Assembly (NCBI GenBank): GCA_009823505.1
Contig: VZQC01013731.1
Span: 1,258,661-1,322,660, forward strand
DNA length: 64,000 bases
DNA from: Rhizomys pruinosus
Taxonomy: Eukaryota > Chordata > Mammalia > Rodentia > Spalacidae
Reading direction: 5' to 3'
The position numbers and the translations under genes are program-made. Shown here in pieces: positions 43,645 through 54,716 of the stretch (position 1 is the stretch's first letter; the number at the start of each line of letters is the position of its first letter). The notes below the pieces were generated by a model. That model was not told the origin of the DNA, made no database searches, and saw only the letters and a list, made by a program, of their open reading frames with translations.

Positions 43645-43985
43645 TTGTGATGTGGTTTGGATCTTACGTACCTTTCGAAAGCCCATGTTTTAGTAAAGAC
43701 TTACTCCTCAGCTTGGCACTGTTAGGAGGTGGCAGAACCTGTTTGAGGTGGGGTCTAGTGGGAAGTCTTCTAGTCAGTGGGGGAAAGCCCACAAAGTGAG
43801 ACCCTAATCTCTTCCTTTTCCTCATTCATTCCCAGCCATACTATGAGCAGTTTGCTTTATCACCCGTTCACAGGCCTAAACAGTTATGGACTGAAACCTG
43901 TAAAACATGAACCCAAACAAATCACTTATCTTTGTAAATGATTACCATAAGTCTTGCTATAGTGGCAGCTAACTGGCACACTGGG
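43645..43985 (+). repeat. MaLR-like LTR (MLT1/MST type)
   Basis: Starts TGTGATGTGGTTTGGATCTT; has GAGGTGGGGTCTAGTGGGAA and ends near CAGCTAACTGGCACA, in the order expected for a MaLR LTR. Confidence 0.55.
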
Positions 43986-43989
43986 TAGC

Positions 43990-45115
43990 TTTCACAGACT
44001 GCAGGAACTTTATCTAAGACCAATTCAGTCAAGGTAGGGGAGAGGGAGGACTGGAGATACTGCTAAGTTTTAGAATCTTCCTAGGTGGTTCTAATGCTCA
44101 GCCAGAGTGAAGGTTCACTGGGCTTACTCACATCTATACTCAAACAGCTGAGTGTGGTGGAAGGAAACCACTTAGTCACCCTGACTCTCACTTGAATCTC
44201 ATGACCAACTCAAGACTCCTCTCCCTTCTCTCTCCTTCTTCAGCCTCAGCTGATGACCTTTACAACAAAAGTTGAGAATATAATACTAATATTTTCATGT
44301 TCATGTGTTAACTACTAATGTTGTATATACTTTCATGAATTAACTGTCTTGGTCTTCTTGACTCTGGAGTATATGCATGAACTACCTTTTTAAGATGTGA
44401 GGACTGACAACCAGAGAGTTAGGCCATGTTTGAATCCAGATCTCGCTCAGCCACCTCACAATACCATTGCCCATAAGGTGCTGAAACAAAAGGACCCTCT
44501 CCTGTCACATCTGATGACCAGTGTGTTTCTGCACTGTCTTCTGCTTTCCCTCCATTTGCAATCATGTGACTCTACATGCCCGTCTGTGCATCTCATCCCA
44601 CACACTCAAGGACTTGTCTTCTGAGTCTCTCTTGGACATGACCAATTTCTTCTTCTTATGCCTGGTTCATTCCCATCTGGATACTCCTGCATTAGTCCAG
44701 TCTTCTAAGAAGCAAATTCCAAGATAGGACTTAAGGCATGCAAAAAATAAGTGTCTAGGTTAGACATACCTGTGAAGGAAAATAGGAAGTAAATTTGAAA
44801 GGCTATTAGGTCACATGCATATTTGACCCGTATGAAAGAGAAAAAAGAAGGAAGGGAGAAAAAGAGGGATAGAAGGAAAAAAAGGGGGGACTGCATTGCA
44901 AGTCTAATAAAGTTTTGGCAATGCCAAAGATGCCACACAGAGGAATCCTGTGTCATGCAGGAACATACCTGCCTTGGTATCTCAGCCACTCTTAGTCATG
45001 GGCTATGAGTTGCCCATGGTTGTGAGTTGCACAGTGAGAAATAGAGAACAGAGCATTTTAGAGCTCTGAAGCTGGGACCATTAGCCAATGCTGTTCCTCA
45101 CAGTAGGAGATGTGA
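43990..45115. other. Intergenic unique sequence
   Basis: A purine-rich tract lies at 44833-44890. Nothing else recognised. Confidence 0.4.
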
Positions 45116-45117
45116 AA

Positions 45118-45350
45118 GATGAGAGATGGCCTAGCGGTTAAGAGTGCCGACCGCTCTTACAGAGGACCTGGGTTCGATCCCCAGCACCCACATGGCGGCT
45201 GAGAACCGTCTGAAACTCCAATTCCAGGAGAACTCCAGTTCCAGGGGAATCTGACACCCTCTTCTGACCTCCATGGCATTGCACGACACGGGTGCACAAA
45301 CTTGCATGCAGACAGTACATTCATACACATACAGAAAGAAATAAAATTAA
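45118..45350 (+). mobile_element. Young B2-type SINE
   Basis: GATGAGAGATGGCCTAGCGG to ATACAGAAAGAAATAAAATT; carries the internal duplication. Confidence 0.93.
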
Positions 45351-45399
45351 TAAAAAAAATTTAAAAAAATAATAAAAAAATAAATAAAAAGAAAGACGC

Positions 45400-46465
45400 A
45401 TGCATGGTCACCCCCCTCCCCAGTCTTGATTCTGTACTCCTCCTTGAGCTACTGCTTCATTTCTCTCTGCTTTCTTTTCCGGTGGAATTCAAAGAGTGCT
45501 TGTATCCACTCCTGTTTCGTTAGGTCTTCTCCTTGGCCAGCTCTGACCAGGCTCTGTCTCCTCGGCCACTGTCTTCCCCCTCCTTTGCCGACTCTCTTCT
45601 TTCCTGGTTGTATGTTCCGTACGGCTACTCAGAATCAAGGTTGTGTTCCTCAAACTTCTTTGCATCTAGATAGGGATGTGGAACCTTGTTTCGGCAACTG
45701 AGATATGAACAAACTGGTGAGTGCTTCTCTTGACCAATAAAGTCTCATCTTCCCTGTGTCTCTTTCTTCTGACTGAAATAGGAGTGAGATGGGAAGTTGT
45801 TTTGTATTGCGCATACAGTGATTAAAAGTCTGAGGTTTGGGAAGCAGCATCGAGGAGGCTCTGATGGGGTCCAAGGAGCTATCAGACCATCGGGGACTTG
45901 ATGTGAAAAAGAATAGATTTCTATCTTGTTTGACCTCACTTTATTTTGGATGTCTTTGGCTTTGGCTTGACATCTCCATTTATGTATGCATCTTTTTTTG
46001 TGGACAATTCTCTGACACCATCTCTGAAATATGTCTGTATTTTATTTCATCCATACCACTTTGGTCCAATCTGCTCTCTTCATTCTCTCGGTGCTAAAGA
46101 AAACATAACTGTTCTTGTCACTTCTATTCTTGACTAGAAAATATATTTTTCCAATCAGGACAGCAGTATCTCTTATTTGCCATTTGATTTTTTTTTCCAG
46201 TTTGAGTTATCCATGGTACAGAATCATTTAGTGGAAAAATTCCAGGAACACACAGCCTATTAGTTTTCCATTGAATGCTGTTGTGAGTAGAGTGGCGGCA
46301 TGTTACACCATCTCACTGTCCTGTATGGGAGGTGAATCAGCCCCTTTTGTTCAGCACATCCGTCCACCTTCGATAGTATCTGCCAGTGAGTTGATTAGTA
46401 GACATCTTGGTTATCAAACTCACTATAATGCTATTGCAGCGATTGTGTTCGGGTGACCCCCAGCT
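45400..46465. other. Intergenic unique sequence
   Basis: No gene or clear repeat recognised. Confidence 0.4.
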
Positions 46466-46469
46466 TACT

Positions 46470-46815
46470 TTTCTGTTTCTGTGATAGAAAAATGATGACC
46501 AAGGCCACTTATATAGAAGGAAGAGCTTATTTGAATGTATGGTTCTAGAGGGGGTGAGAGTCAGTCATGGTAGGGAAGGCATGGCAGGAAGCAGCTGCAG
46601 CAGAAAGCTGAGCACTCATATCTTCAAGCAGACACAGGATGCAGCATGAAACTAGAAGTGGGGCAATGTTATGAACTCCCAAAGCCCGCCCCCAGTGATG
46701 GGCTTCCCCTAGAAAAGCCTTACCTCCTAACCTTCCACAAACAGCATGGCCAATAAATACTTGGAGCCTTTGGGGCACATTCTCATTCAGTCTCACACCA
46801 CACTTTCTAAAGGTC
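46470..46815 (-). repeat. Rodent medium-reiteration repeat, second family
   Basis: TTTCTGTTTCTGTGATAGAA, CCCAAAGCCCGCCCCCAGTG and TTGGAGCCTTTGGGGCAC, in the order seen in many rodent copies. Strand uncertain. Confidence 0.6.
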
Positions 46816-47137
46816 TCAGAGTGCAAGAGTCTGACATATGAAGACTCAAGACAGTTAAGGCAGATTAACTTTGATCCTGTGTGACAGCCCCACATAGGGA
46901 AACAGCATGCATAAGGGGGGTTGGTTTTAGGCAGTTTTTTCAGAGATGATATTGGCCCTGTTTACAATCCTCCAATCATATCTGCCATTGCTGACCATCC
47001 AAACACCACCTGGAACCTCTCCATCAGAGAAGTTAGATTTATTGCCAGTGACACACTATGGGGAACCCTGGGGTATTTCAGTAGAAGTTTGTTAGAGGGA
47101 CCTTATAGGATTTGGGGTAATATTTAAGAAAGCAGGG

Positions 47138-47298
47138 CTTTTTTTTTTTTTTTGGTCTTTTTTGAGACAGGGTCTCCCTATATCTCCAGCTGGCCTGGAA
47201 CTCACTTTGTAGACCAGGCTGGCCTCCGTATTACAGAGATCTGCCAAATCTGCCTCCCGAGTGCTGGGATCAAAGGTGTGTGCCACTAGGCCCAGCGA
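47138..47298 (-). mobile_element. B1 SINE
   Basis: Poly(T), GGTCTTTTTTGAGACAGGG to GCCACTAGGCCCAGC. Confidence 0.9.
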
Positions 47299-47399
47299 CC
47301 TTGACTTTTAAAGAGTCCTGAGTCATGCTAGCCCGGGTAGGGAGGAGATGTCTGGTCACATCTCATACCTAATGTTCTTGTTTTTGTCATGATCCATTG

Positions 47400-48185
47400 C
47401 AGAGTGGCCTTCTCTGGAAGGAGATTCTGAGGAAGTGTTCCTGTTCACAGAACAGCCCAGCCCAACAGTGGGGCCCACAGCACCCATCAGGGCTGCTCCT
47501 CATTCTCACTTCCCAGTGTGCTCAGGGTAAAATTCAAACTCCCTTCTGTGGCCCTCAAGACTCCACACAATCTGGTTCCAAGCTTATCTCTCCCTACACA
47601 GTCACGTTCCCTTAACGCCCCTTGAGTGCAGTGAGCTTGCTCTATCATTAGGATCTTGTTCTAATATTAGGACCTTTCCAGGTATTGCTCACCCTCCCAG
47701 CACTCACTTCCCGGGTATCACTTCTTTTCTAAAATATTTTACTCATTATTTTGTTTTATGTGTGCATTGCCTACATGTATGTGAGTACACCCATGTCATG
47801 CAATACCTGAGGCAGTCAGAAGAGGGCATTGGATCCCCTGAAACTGGAGTTATAGACAGTTGTTAGCTGGCATGTAGGAATTGAACCTTGGTCCTCTGCA
47901 AGAGCAACCAGTGCTCTTAACTACTGAGCCATCTCTCCAGCCCCAGCTATTATTTCTAAAGTGTTAGCTCCTTGGAGAGCCCTTGTCTGCCCCCCGCCAC
48001 CGCTCCTCTCAATATAGGCATCCTGTCTACCATTTCTCTGCTTTGTTGTCCTTATTGAGCATTTGTTGATTTTCTGCCTTCCTGTGAGGCTACAGAGCCA
48101 CAAGAATGGGATTCTTGCTGTTCCCTAAGTGCCTTCATGGCTTTGTACAGGATGGATTCTCAATAAATGTGGAGCAGCCTCTGGG
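47400..48185 (+). mobile_element. L2 LINE 3' remnant, interrupted by a B2
   Basis: GGTAAAATTCAAACTCCCTTC, then GGTATTGCTCACCCTCCCAG, TTAGCTCCTTGGAGAGCCCTT and GATTCTCAATAAATGTGG follow the order of the L2 3' end. The B2 lies at 47737-47944. Confidence 0.6.
47737..47944 (-). mobile_element. B2/B3-type SINE
   Basis: TTTTATGTGTGCATTGCCTAC to CCATCTCTCCAGCCCC, inserted in the L2 remnant. Confidence 0.88.
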
Positions 48186-48256
48186 GACTGATGGAGGTCC
48201 AGAAAGACAACAACTACTGCATGGCATGATCTGCGGATAGGTGGGTCCATTGGGTT

Positions 48257-48422
48257 TCTTTTTTTTTTTTTTTTTTTTGGTCTTTTCGAGACATAGTTTC
48301 CCTGTAGTCCCAGCTGTCCTGGAGCTCACTCTGTAGACCAGGCTGGCCTTGAACTCACAAAGATCCGCCTGCCTCTGCCTCCCAAGTGCTAGGATTAAAG
48401 GCGTGCGCCACCACGCCAGGCC
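48257..48422 (-). mobile_element. B1 SINE
   Basis: Poly(T), GGTCTTTTCGAGACATAG to CGCCACCACGCCAGGCC. Confidence 0.92.
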
Positions 48423-48758
48423 ATTGGGTTTCTTAAGGAAGAGACACACCCTTATTGTCAGAAGATTCTTCCAGAAAGCAAGAGGTCGCTTATCAGCTGA
48501 TCGTCTTCTTCTAAGGTATATACTTGCTTTGGTTTTGACTTCTCCAGGATTGAGACACCTTTGGCTCAAGAAATTTGTTTTTCCTAGGAATACTTACCTT
48601 GTACACAGAAAAGAAATTGTTAGGTGAAGATTAACATGAATGGTAGTGCTGGGAGAAGGGAATCTGGTCAGCCTATAATCCTGTTTCCTGTTCCTACAGC
48701 CTGCCAGCTTATTGTAAAACCTTGGTCCCAGATTTCATGATAAAGCCTCTGTATTCTT

Positions 48759-49019
48759 TTTTTTTTTTTTTTAATTTTTTATTTTATTTTATTTATTTCG
48801 GTATGTGTATGAATGTACTGTCTGCATGCAGGTCTGTGCACCCGTGTCGTGCAATGCCGCGGAGGTCAGAAGAGGGTCTCGGATTCCCCTGGAACTGGAG
48901 TTCTCCTGGAATTGGAGTTTCAGACGGCTCTCGGCCGCCATGTGGGTGCTGGGGATCGAACCCGGGTCCTCTGTAAGAGCGGTCGGCGCTCTTAACCGCT
49001 AGGCCATCTCTCCAGCCCC
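48759..49019 (-). mobile_element. Young B2-type SINE
   Basis: Poly(T) to CCATCTCTCCAGCCCC, flanked by AGCCTCTGTATTCTT on both sides (48744 and 49019), a target-site duplication. Confidence 0.96.
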
Positions 49020-49094
49020 AGCCTCTGTATTCTTAACCAATAGACAATCATGGCCTCCTCAGAAAAGGCAAGTAAGCAAGAAAACCGCATCTGT

Positions 49095-49520
49095 GTCTTC
49101 TGAAAACCAGAATGCCCATGGTACTTGTGTCTTTGAGGCTGCAGGTGGGTGCGTCCCACTCTGTCAGGCTCTGGGGTGTTTCCCAACACATCAAGCTAAC
49201 AAAAGGTCTACAACCCCCTGCTCCATGTGGGGCCTCCCAAGGAGCGGATAATTACCCTGAAAAGGAGCTATGCCTGGTCTACTATGATTTGGGGGGCAAA
49301 AGGGTCACATTACCCCCATGAATATGCCACGTACCTCATGGTTATTTATAAAACCTCCTGTAAAATCTACAGCACAGAACTGGCTGTACTGCCCTCCCTC
49401 TCTTGGGCACCCCGGTCCAACCTCTCTGGAATAATGGCTTTGTTTTAATAAACTGCTTCAACTCTGTCACTGGACAAATTCTTTCCTTCCTAAATGTAAG
49501 CCCTGTAACAAGAGGATGCA
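49095..49520 (+). mobile_element. Probable solo LTR of an endogenous retrovirus
   Basis: The latter part has AATAAACTGCTTCAACTCTG after a CCCTCCCTCTCTTGGGCACC stretch, as in an R-U5 region. No internal retroviral coding sequence is nearby. Boundaries approximate. Confidence 0.45.
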
Positions 49521-49734
49521 ACTGAGGAGGCTTCTCATCACCACAAACAAATCCTCCAGATTAGACAGGAAGTACTGGTCTCCCTCACTTCCGTTCTATC
49601 CACCAGAGGTCCCAAATCCATGTAGTCATTTGGGCACTAGGAGGGCAACTTAAATCAGTGTAGCAAACTGAGTCTCTTTTCATGATGTCAAATCAAAAAG
49701 TGCTCTTCCTGAGTCTGGATTACTTCACTTAAGA

Positions 49735-50385
49735 TAATGGTTTGCAGTTCCATCCATTTTCCTGCAAATTAAAACGATGTTGAGATTTCATCTCGGCCAG
49801 AATAGCTACCATTACCAGAGAAATCAAATGACAAAAAATGCTAGAGAGGATTTGAGAAAGAGGAACCCTCATTCGCTGTTGGTGGGAGTATAAACTGGCA
49901 CAGTCACTATGGAAATCAATGTGGAGTTTCTAAAAAACTAAAAATAGAATTACCATATGACCCAGATATACCACTCCTGGGCATATACCCACAGGACTTC
50001 ACATTCTACTAAAGAGACTTGCACATCCGTGCTTCTTGCTGCTCTAGTTACGATAGCAAGGCAATGGAATCTGCTTAGATGTCCATCAATAATGGATGGG
50101 GAGTGAAGATGTGGTTCATATACATAATGGAGTTTTATTTCACTTTAAAGAAAACAGGAATTCCTAATTCTTAAATGTGTTAAATGGGAACAAATGTGCG
50201 TAAAGGTCAGAAATTAGAAGGGGGCCCGTGAGAGAGTACAATGCAAGGGAGGAATGTGGTGGAAGGGCGGAGGGACAGGGGGGACAGGGAGGCAGGGGAA
50301 GACGTGGGTTCAGGGAGAACTAAACCCAACAGTGTGCGTGAAAATGCTCTAAGGAAACCTCTTACCTTGTGAACTAATTAAAAAT
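49735..50385 (+). mobile_element. L1 3' end, 5'-truncated
   Basis: CATTCGCTGTTGGTGGGAGT, TACCATATGACCCAGATATAC and GGGCATATACCCACAGGACT are hallmark L1 ORF2 3' text. The 3' UTR ends in an A-rich tail before the B1 at 50393. Confidence 0.85.
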
Positions 50386-50392
50386 AAAGTAA

Positions 50393-50547
50393 GGCCTGGC
50401 ATGGTGGTGCACGCCTTTAATCCTAGCACTTGGGGAAGCAGAGGCAGGCGGATCTTTGTGAGTTTAAGGCCAGCCTGGTCTACAAAGCGAGTTCCAGGAC
50501 AGCCGGAGCTACAGGGAGACCCTGTCTCAAAAAGACCAAAAAAAAAA
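50393..50547 (+). mobile_element. B1 SINE
   Basis: GGCCTGGCATGGTGGTGCAC to CTCAAAAAGACC and poly(A). Confidence 0.93.
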
Positions 50548-50880
50548 GATGCACTGAGTGAGGTTAGTCAGGACCTTGACAGCTTAGTCTTACAACTGAG
50601 TTGGATCCCATTCCCAACCCCAGAGCCTATTCATTAACAGGAAAAAAGTAACTCTTAGATGGGAGGAAGTCCTTTCAACCCTCCTTCCCACTTTGGCTTC
50701 TGGGTATTTGACCGTTACTATCAGGCAAAATTATGGGCTTCTCTTTATGCAAGTACCTACAAAATATCTTTGATTTTGCCTGTAAGACTTAAATATTTAC
50801 TATTTGCCAGTCTCTGGGGCATGGTGCCAGTCTGGAATGCTACTGGGATGACGGAGGACTCTGGCAAAGGCCACCTTTTT
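50546..50880 (+). repeat. Direct duplication X, copy 1
   Basis: About 330 bp from AAGATGCACTGAGTGAGG to GGGATGACGGAGGACTCTGG. Nearly identical to 52052-52380. It ends in a T run and an N. Confidence 0.93.
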
Positions 50881-50940
50881 TTTTTTTTTTTTTTTTTNTA
50901 AAAAAAATAAAAAAAAAATGAGAAAGATAAAAATAAAGTA
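50877..50940. other. T run, ambiguous base and A-rich run
   Basis: Homopolymer T of about 20, an N at 50898, then A-rich sequence. Looks like a poorly resolved join. Confidence 0.8.
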
Positions 50941-51410
50941 GTAAAGGTTAAAAAAAAACCTTTCAGCACAGACCTACATCTGTGCCTAGTCCTCACATGT
51001 GTTAATAGCACCCCCTCTCCACTGCAAGATGCCTTCTTATTCTCTTTTCTTTTTCTACTCTTGATGTACACAAGGTCAAGTAATAGTTCATTGTTTTGAT
51101 CTTAAGAAAAGCAATTGTGTAAACCAAGGACTCAGCGGTAACTGAGATGTGGGCTTAGTTCTGGGGGTGAGGGGAGAGGAGAGTACTACCAGGGTTGGGA
51201 GAAAGCAGATTAGTTGCTCTGCCTGAAGGATGGCTACTAACATGACCTCCCTGACTCCCCCAGACAAGGCAGACACCACAGTTACTTAGAAACCAAAGTC
51301 CAGTAATTTTGGTGAAATCTCTCCATTGTTAACCATCAGCAATTCTTGAAAAAAAAAATCACGAGGAAGCAACTATTTGTTAAATAGAAGATCATCATCC
51401 AAGTACTTGG

Positions 51411-51602
51411 CTTTTTTTTTTTTTTTTTTTTTTTTTGGTTATTTTGAGAGGCAGGGTCTCCCTGTAGCCCCAGCTTGGCCTGTAACTCAGTCTGGAGACC
51501 ACACTGGCCTTGAACTCTACAAAAGATCTGTTCGGTGCCTCTGCCTCCTGGCGTGCTCGAGATATACAGGCGCCGGTAGGCAGCACCACCGCGCGATTGG
51601 TC
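51411..51602 (-). mobile_element. B1 SINE with many small insertions
   Basis: Recognisable B1, but with scattered one- to four-base insertions (for example CTTGAACTCTACAAAAGATC), unlike every other B1 in the window. The pattern resembles uncorrected long-read error. Confidence 0.75.
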
Positions 51603-52051
51603 CAATATCTCCTCGCCTTTTGTGACTGCCTTGTTGCTGAGATTTACCCCACGTAACTGTCTCTAGATGTTGATTCAGTCACTGCCAATCAGATGCGGAT
51701 CAGGTGGACGACATGGCACAAAAAAGAACCTCAACAGCTTTGCAAGAAGATCCATGGGAACTGTAAACAGAACAGACAGGGAAAGAATAAAGGGACAGTT
51801 CTTGAGTATGACTGCAGGGGTTTCCACGGGGGAATTCAGGAGATGGGGAGGGTCACTGGAAGACTTCCTGGAACAGGTCAGCCTGGAGAAGGGGAATTCT
51901 CTAGAGGAAGGATGGAATACACAGAGCTGAAGGAACTTGTGGCACATTTGGGAGATGAGGACAACACTGTCCTGTCAAGAGTTGTATGTGGTATAAGGAG
52001 GTGGCAGAGTATGACGGTCTTCCTAGGACTTTCAGTAGTGTCTTGAAGGGT
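51603..52051. other. Unique sequence between the X copies
   Basis: Nothing recognised. Two overlapping short frames on opposite strands are unlikely to be genes. Confidence 0.4.
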
Positions 52052-52380
52052 ATGGAAGATGCACTGAGTGAGGTTAGTCAGGACCTTGACAGCTTAGTCT
52101 TACAACTGAGTTGGATCCCATTCCCAACCCCAGAGCCTATTCATTAACAGGAAAAAAGTAACTCTTAGATGGGAGGAAGTCCTTTCAACCCTCCTTCCCA
52201 CTTTGGCTTCTGGGTATTTGACCGTTACTATCAGGCAAAATTATGGGCTTCTCTTTATGCAAGTACCTACAAAATATCTTTGATTTTGCCTGTAAGACTT
52301 AAATATTTACTATTTGCCAGTCTCTGGGGCATGGTGCCAGTCTGGAATGCTACTGGGATGACGAGGACTTGGCAAGGCAC
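52052..52380 (+). repeat. Direct duplication X, copy 2
   Basis: Matches 50546-50880. The last 30 bases differ by single-base drops (GACGAGGACTTGGCAAGG against GACGGAGGACTCTGGCAAAGG). Confidence 0.93.
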
Positions 52381-52383
52381 CAC

Positions 52384-52674
52384 TTTTTTTTTTTTTTTTT
52401 TTTTTTTATTTCTGTATGTTGTATTATCACTTGTACTGTCTGCATGCAGGGGGGGTCTGTGACCACTGTGTCGTTGCAATTGGTCCGCCGGATAGCTTCA
52501 GGTAGGGTCTCGGGAATTCTCCCATGGAGCTGGAAACGTTCTCCTGGGAAATTGAGAGTTTTTCAGCACGGGCTTTCTCGGCCGGCACATGTGGGTGCTG
52601 GGCGGGGATCGAAAACCCCGGTCTCTGTAAGGTAGTCGGTCGGCGCTTTTAACGCTCTAGGCCATCCTCCAGGC
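52384..52674 (-). mobile_element. B2-type SINE with many small insertions
   Basis: A young-type B2 in outline, but about 60 bases too long because of scattered insertions such as GGGGGGTCTGTGACC and ATCGAAAACCCCGG. Error-like. Confidence 0.8.
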
Positions 52675-54489
52675 AAGATCTCACAATTCTTTTTAAGCTA
52701 CGTACCCATCTCAATCATAGGTGCTTATACAAAGTCACGTTCATAGAGGTGATTACCACTTTACCTCCCTGCCAAAGATTAAGGATGATATGATCTTAAT
52801 ATTCTCGGTTGACCAGGCCTCCCTATGATAGTATCTACTGTGGCTGAAGTTGATTTCTTGAAGAAATTCTGTGAAAGGACATCGTGTCGAGATTCTGTGG
52901 TTCTCTATGTTTTCACCCTGTCTCTGCAGCAGCCCACGTATAGTTAATATTTTAGTTTTGAACACGGTCCAAGGGAAAAGGAAATTATAAAAGATATTAT
53001 ATAGGCTTCCTTATACAAGGGAAGAAAAACAAGTTCTGCACAATCTCAACTTTAGAGATTTCAGGGGACTTCAGGCCAATTGAAGTTCTGGGTGGCAACT
53101 ATTATAGAATATTGTTTATGAACTGATCCATCAAGATTTACTCCTCTATATAGTTATATCTATACTTATATAATAAACATCTATCTTACAACATGTATGT
53201 ATTAAATACATCCACTGATTCTAATGACTCTGTCTTTCGGTTAAAGGATAACCTCTAATGCAAAAAACTGGTTCTCTTTGAAAGATGTTGCTGTTGTGTA
53301 TACAGTTTGTCTTGTGTAGACTAAAGGTTATTACTGTCACCATCAGAGAAGCTGTGATTATTAGCAAGATTACCCTCAAGATTAGGCTTGTTGACAAGGG
53401 AATGGGACAGATCATCAGCCCCTCATCTGAGATTTCAGCCACTCTATGTAATTCTGCCCCAGCCAAAACATGGAACCTATGGTTTTGTATAGAAAGTACA
53501 AGGTTAACCTGTTAGTAATGTGGCTGTGGGAGTCATTTCACAGGGCTCCTGTGAATATCCCCTCATTTATGTTCTTGTAAGTCCATCGGTTTGCCAACAC
53601 AAACTTGCGTGGACTCATTACTACGGCATGGCATTAGCATGTTATCTGGAGTCATTAGACTTGTTCGTGTGTCCCCAGGAAAAGTTCACACAACACATGT
53701 TCCCTAACTTGTGCAAAAGTTAATAACTGAAATGAAACAACTTTGTATTTTGTAACAGCTTTCATTGGCTAGTCTGCTACTTTAGCGACTCTCCAGAGCA
53801 AGGCAGAAAGTGAAAAGTAAGAATAAAGACAAGAATAAAGCAAGAAGTCTCTAGATCGTCCCTATTTCTGTGGTACCGAGAGATACTTCCTTTTTGGATA
53901 GAATCTGTTTCAAATGCAAAAATCAGATTTCTGTGGGGGATGTTGGCCCAATGCCCTCCTCTGGGTTCTTCCTGCCCACTGTGCTGTTCCCTGGAGGGTG
54001 CCCCTGACTTCCTAGCACTGCTCATAAATGGTGTGCTTGAATGTTGTCAGAGGTGAGTTTCCTGAGCTCTCATCATATTCTCCAATGGCGTATGACACAA
54101 AAAGGATGTGCACTGTAAGTGACTTCTCCTCCTCGAGTGTCACCTGCTGTGCACACAGTCCTCTCTAAATTCTCTCCAAAATCATATGAAGAAGGTACTC
54201 GTATCTCATCTTACAGATGAGAAATCTGAACCACAGAAAGATGAAGATCTGCCCCCTACCCCACTTCAAGGCCATGCTGAGGGTCAGTGGGCTGCCTGCT
54301 GACTCCCAAGGTTCAAAGTCAGGAAAGCTCAGCCCTGGTGGTCTATATTGACTTCAGGTACTTGCATGGCTTATATCCACATGCCTGGGGAAGAAACACA
54401 TTGAAAATAGCCTCCCAGTTTTGCAGGGCATCCTTCTAGACCTCAAGCAATCATAGTGTGTCCCCCTCACTGGAGAAGAGAAAGAAAAA
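52675..54489 (+). repeat. Direct duplication Y, copy 1
   Basis: Parallels 54717-56395. Blocks such as 53561-53809 and 53996-54450 are essentially identical (offset 1930 for the first), while 52675-53520 differs by many short indels. A MIR remnant lies at 54155-54330. Confidence 0.9.
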
Positions 54490-54716
54490 TATCTTTTATT
54501 TCTGTATGTGTATCAATGTACTGTCTGCATGCAGGTCTGTGCACCCGTGTCGTGCAATGCCGCGGAGCTCAGAAGAGGGTCTCGGATTCCCCTGGAGCTG
54601 GAGTTCTCCTGGAATTGGAGTTTCAGACGGCTCTCGGCCGCCATGTGGGTGCTGGGGATCGAACCCGGGTCCTCTGTAGGAGCGGTCGGCGCTCTTAACC
54701 GCTAGGCCATCTCTCC
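54490..54716 (-). mobile_element. Young B2-type SINE
   Basis: TTTTATTTCTGTATGTGTAT to CCATCTCTCCAGGC, between the two Y copies. Each Y copy is preceded by a B2 ending the same way. Confidence 0.94.

Noticed and set aside
48805..49002. Repeated 60-65 residue frames starting MYECTVCMQVCAPV or MYCLHAGLCTRV, found at many places
   Set aside because: They are translations of the inverted B2 SINE in two frames. They recur wherever a young copy lies and have no gene context.
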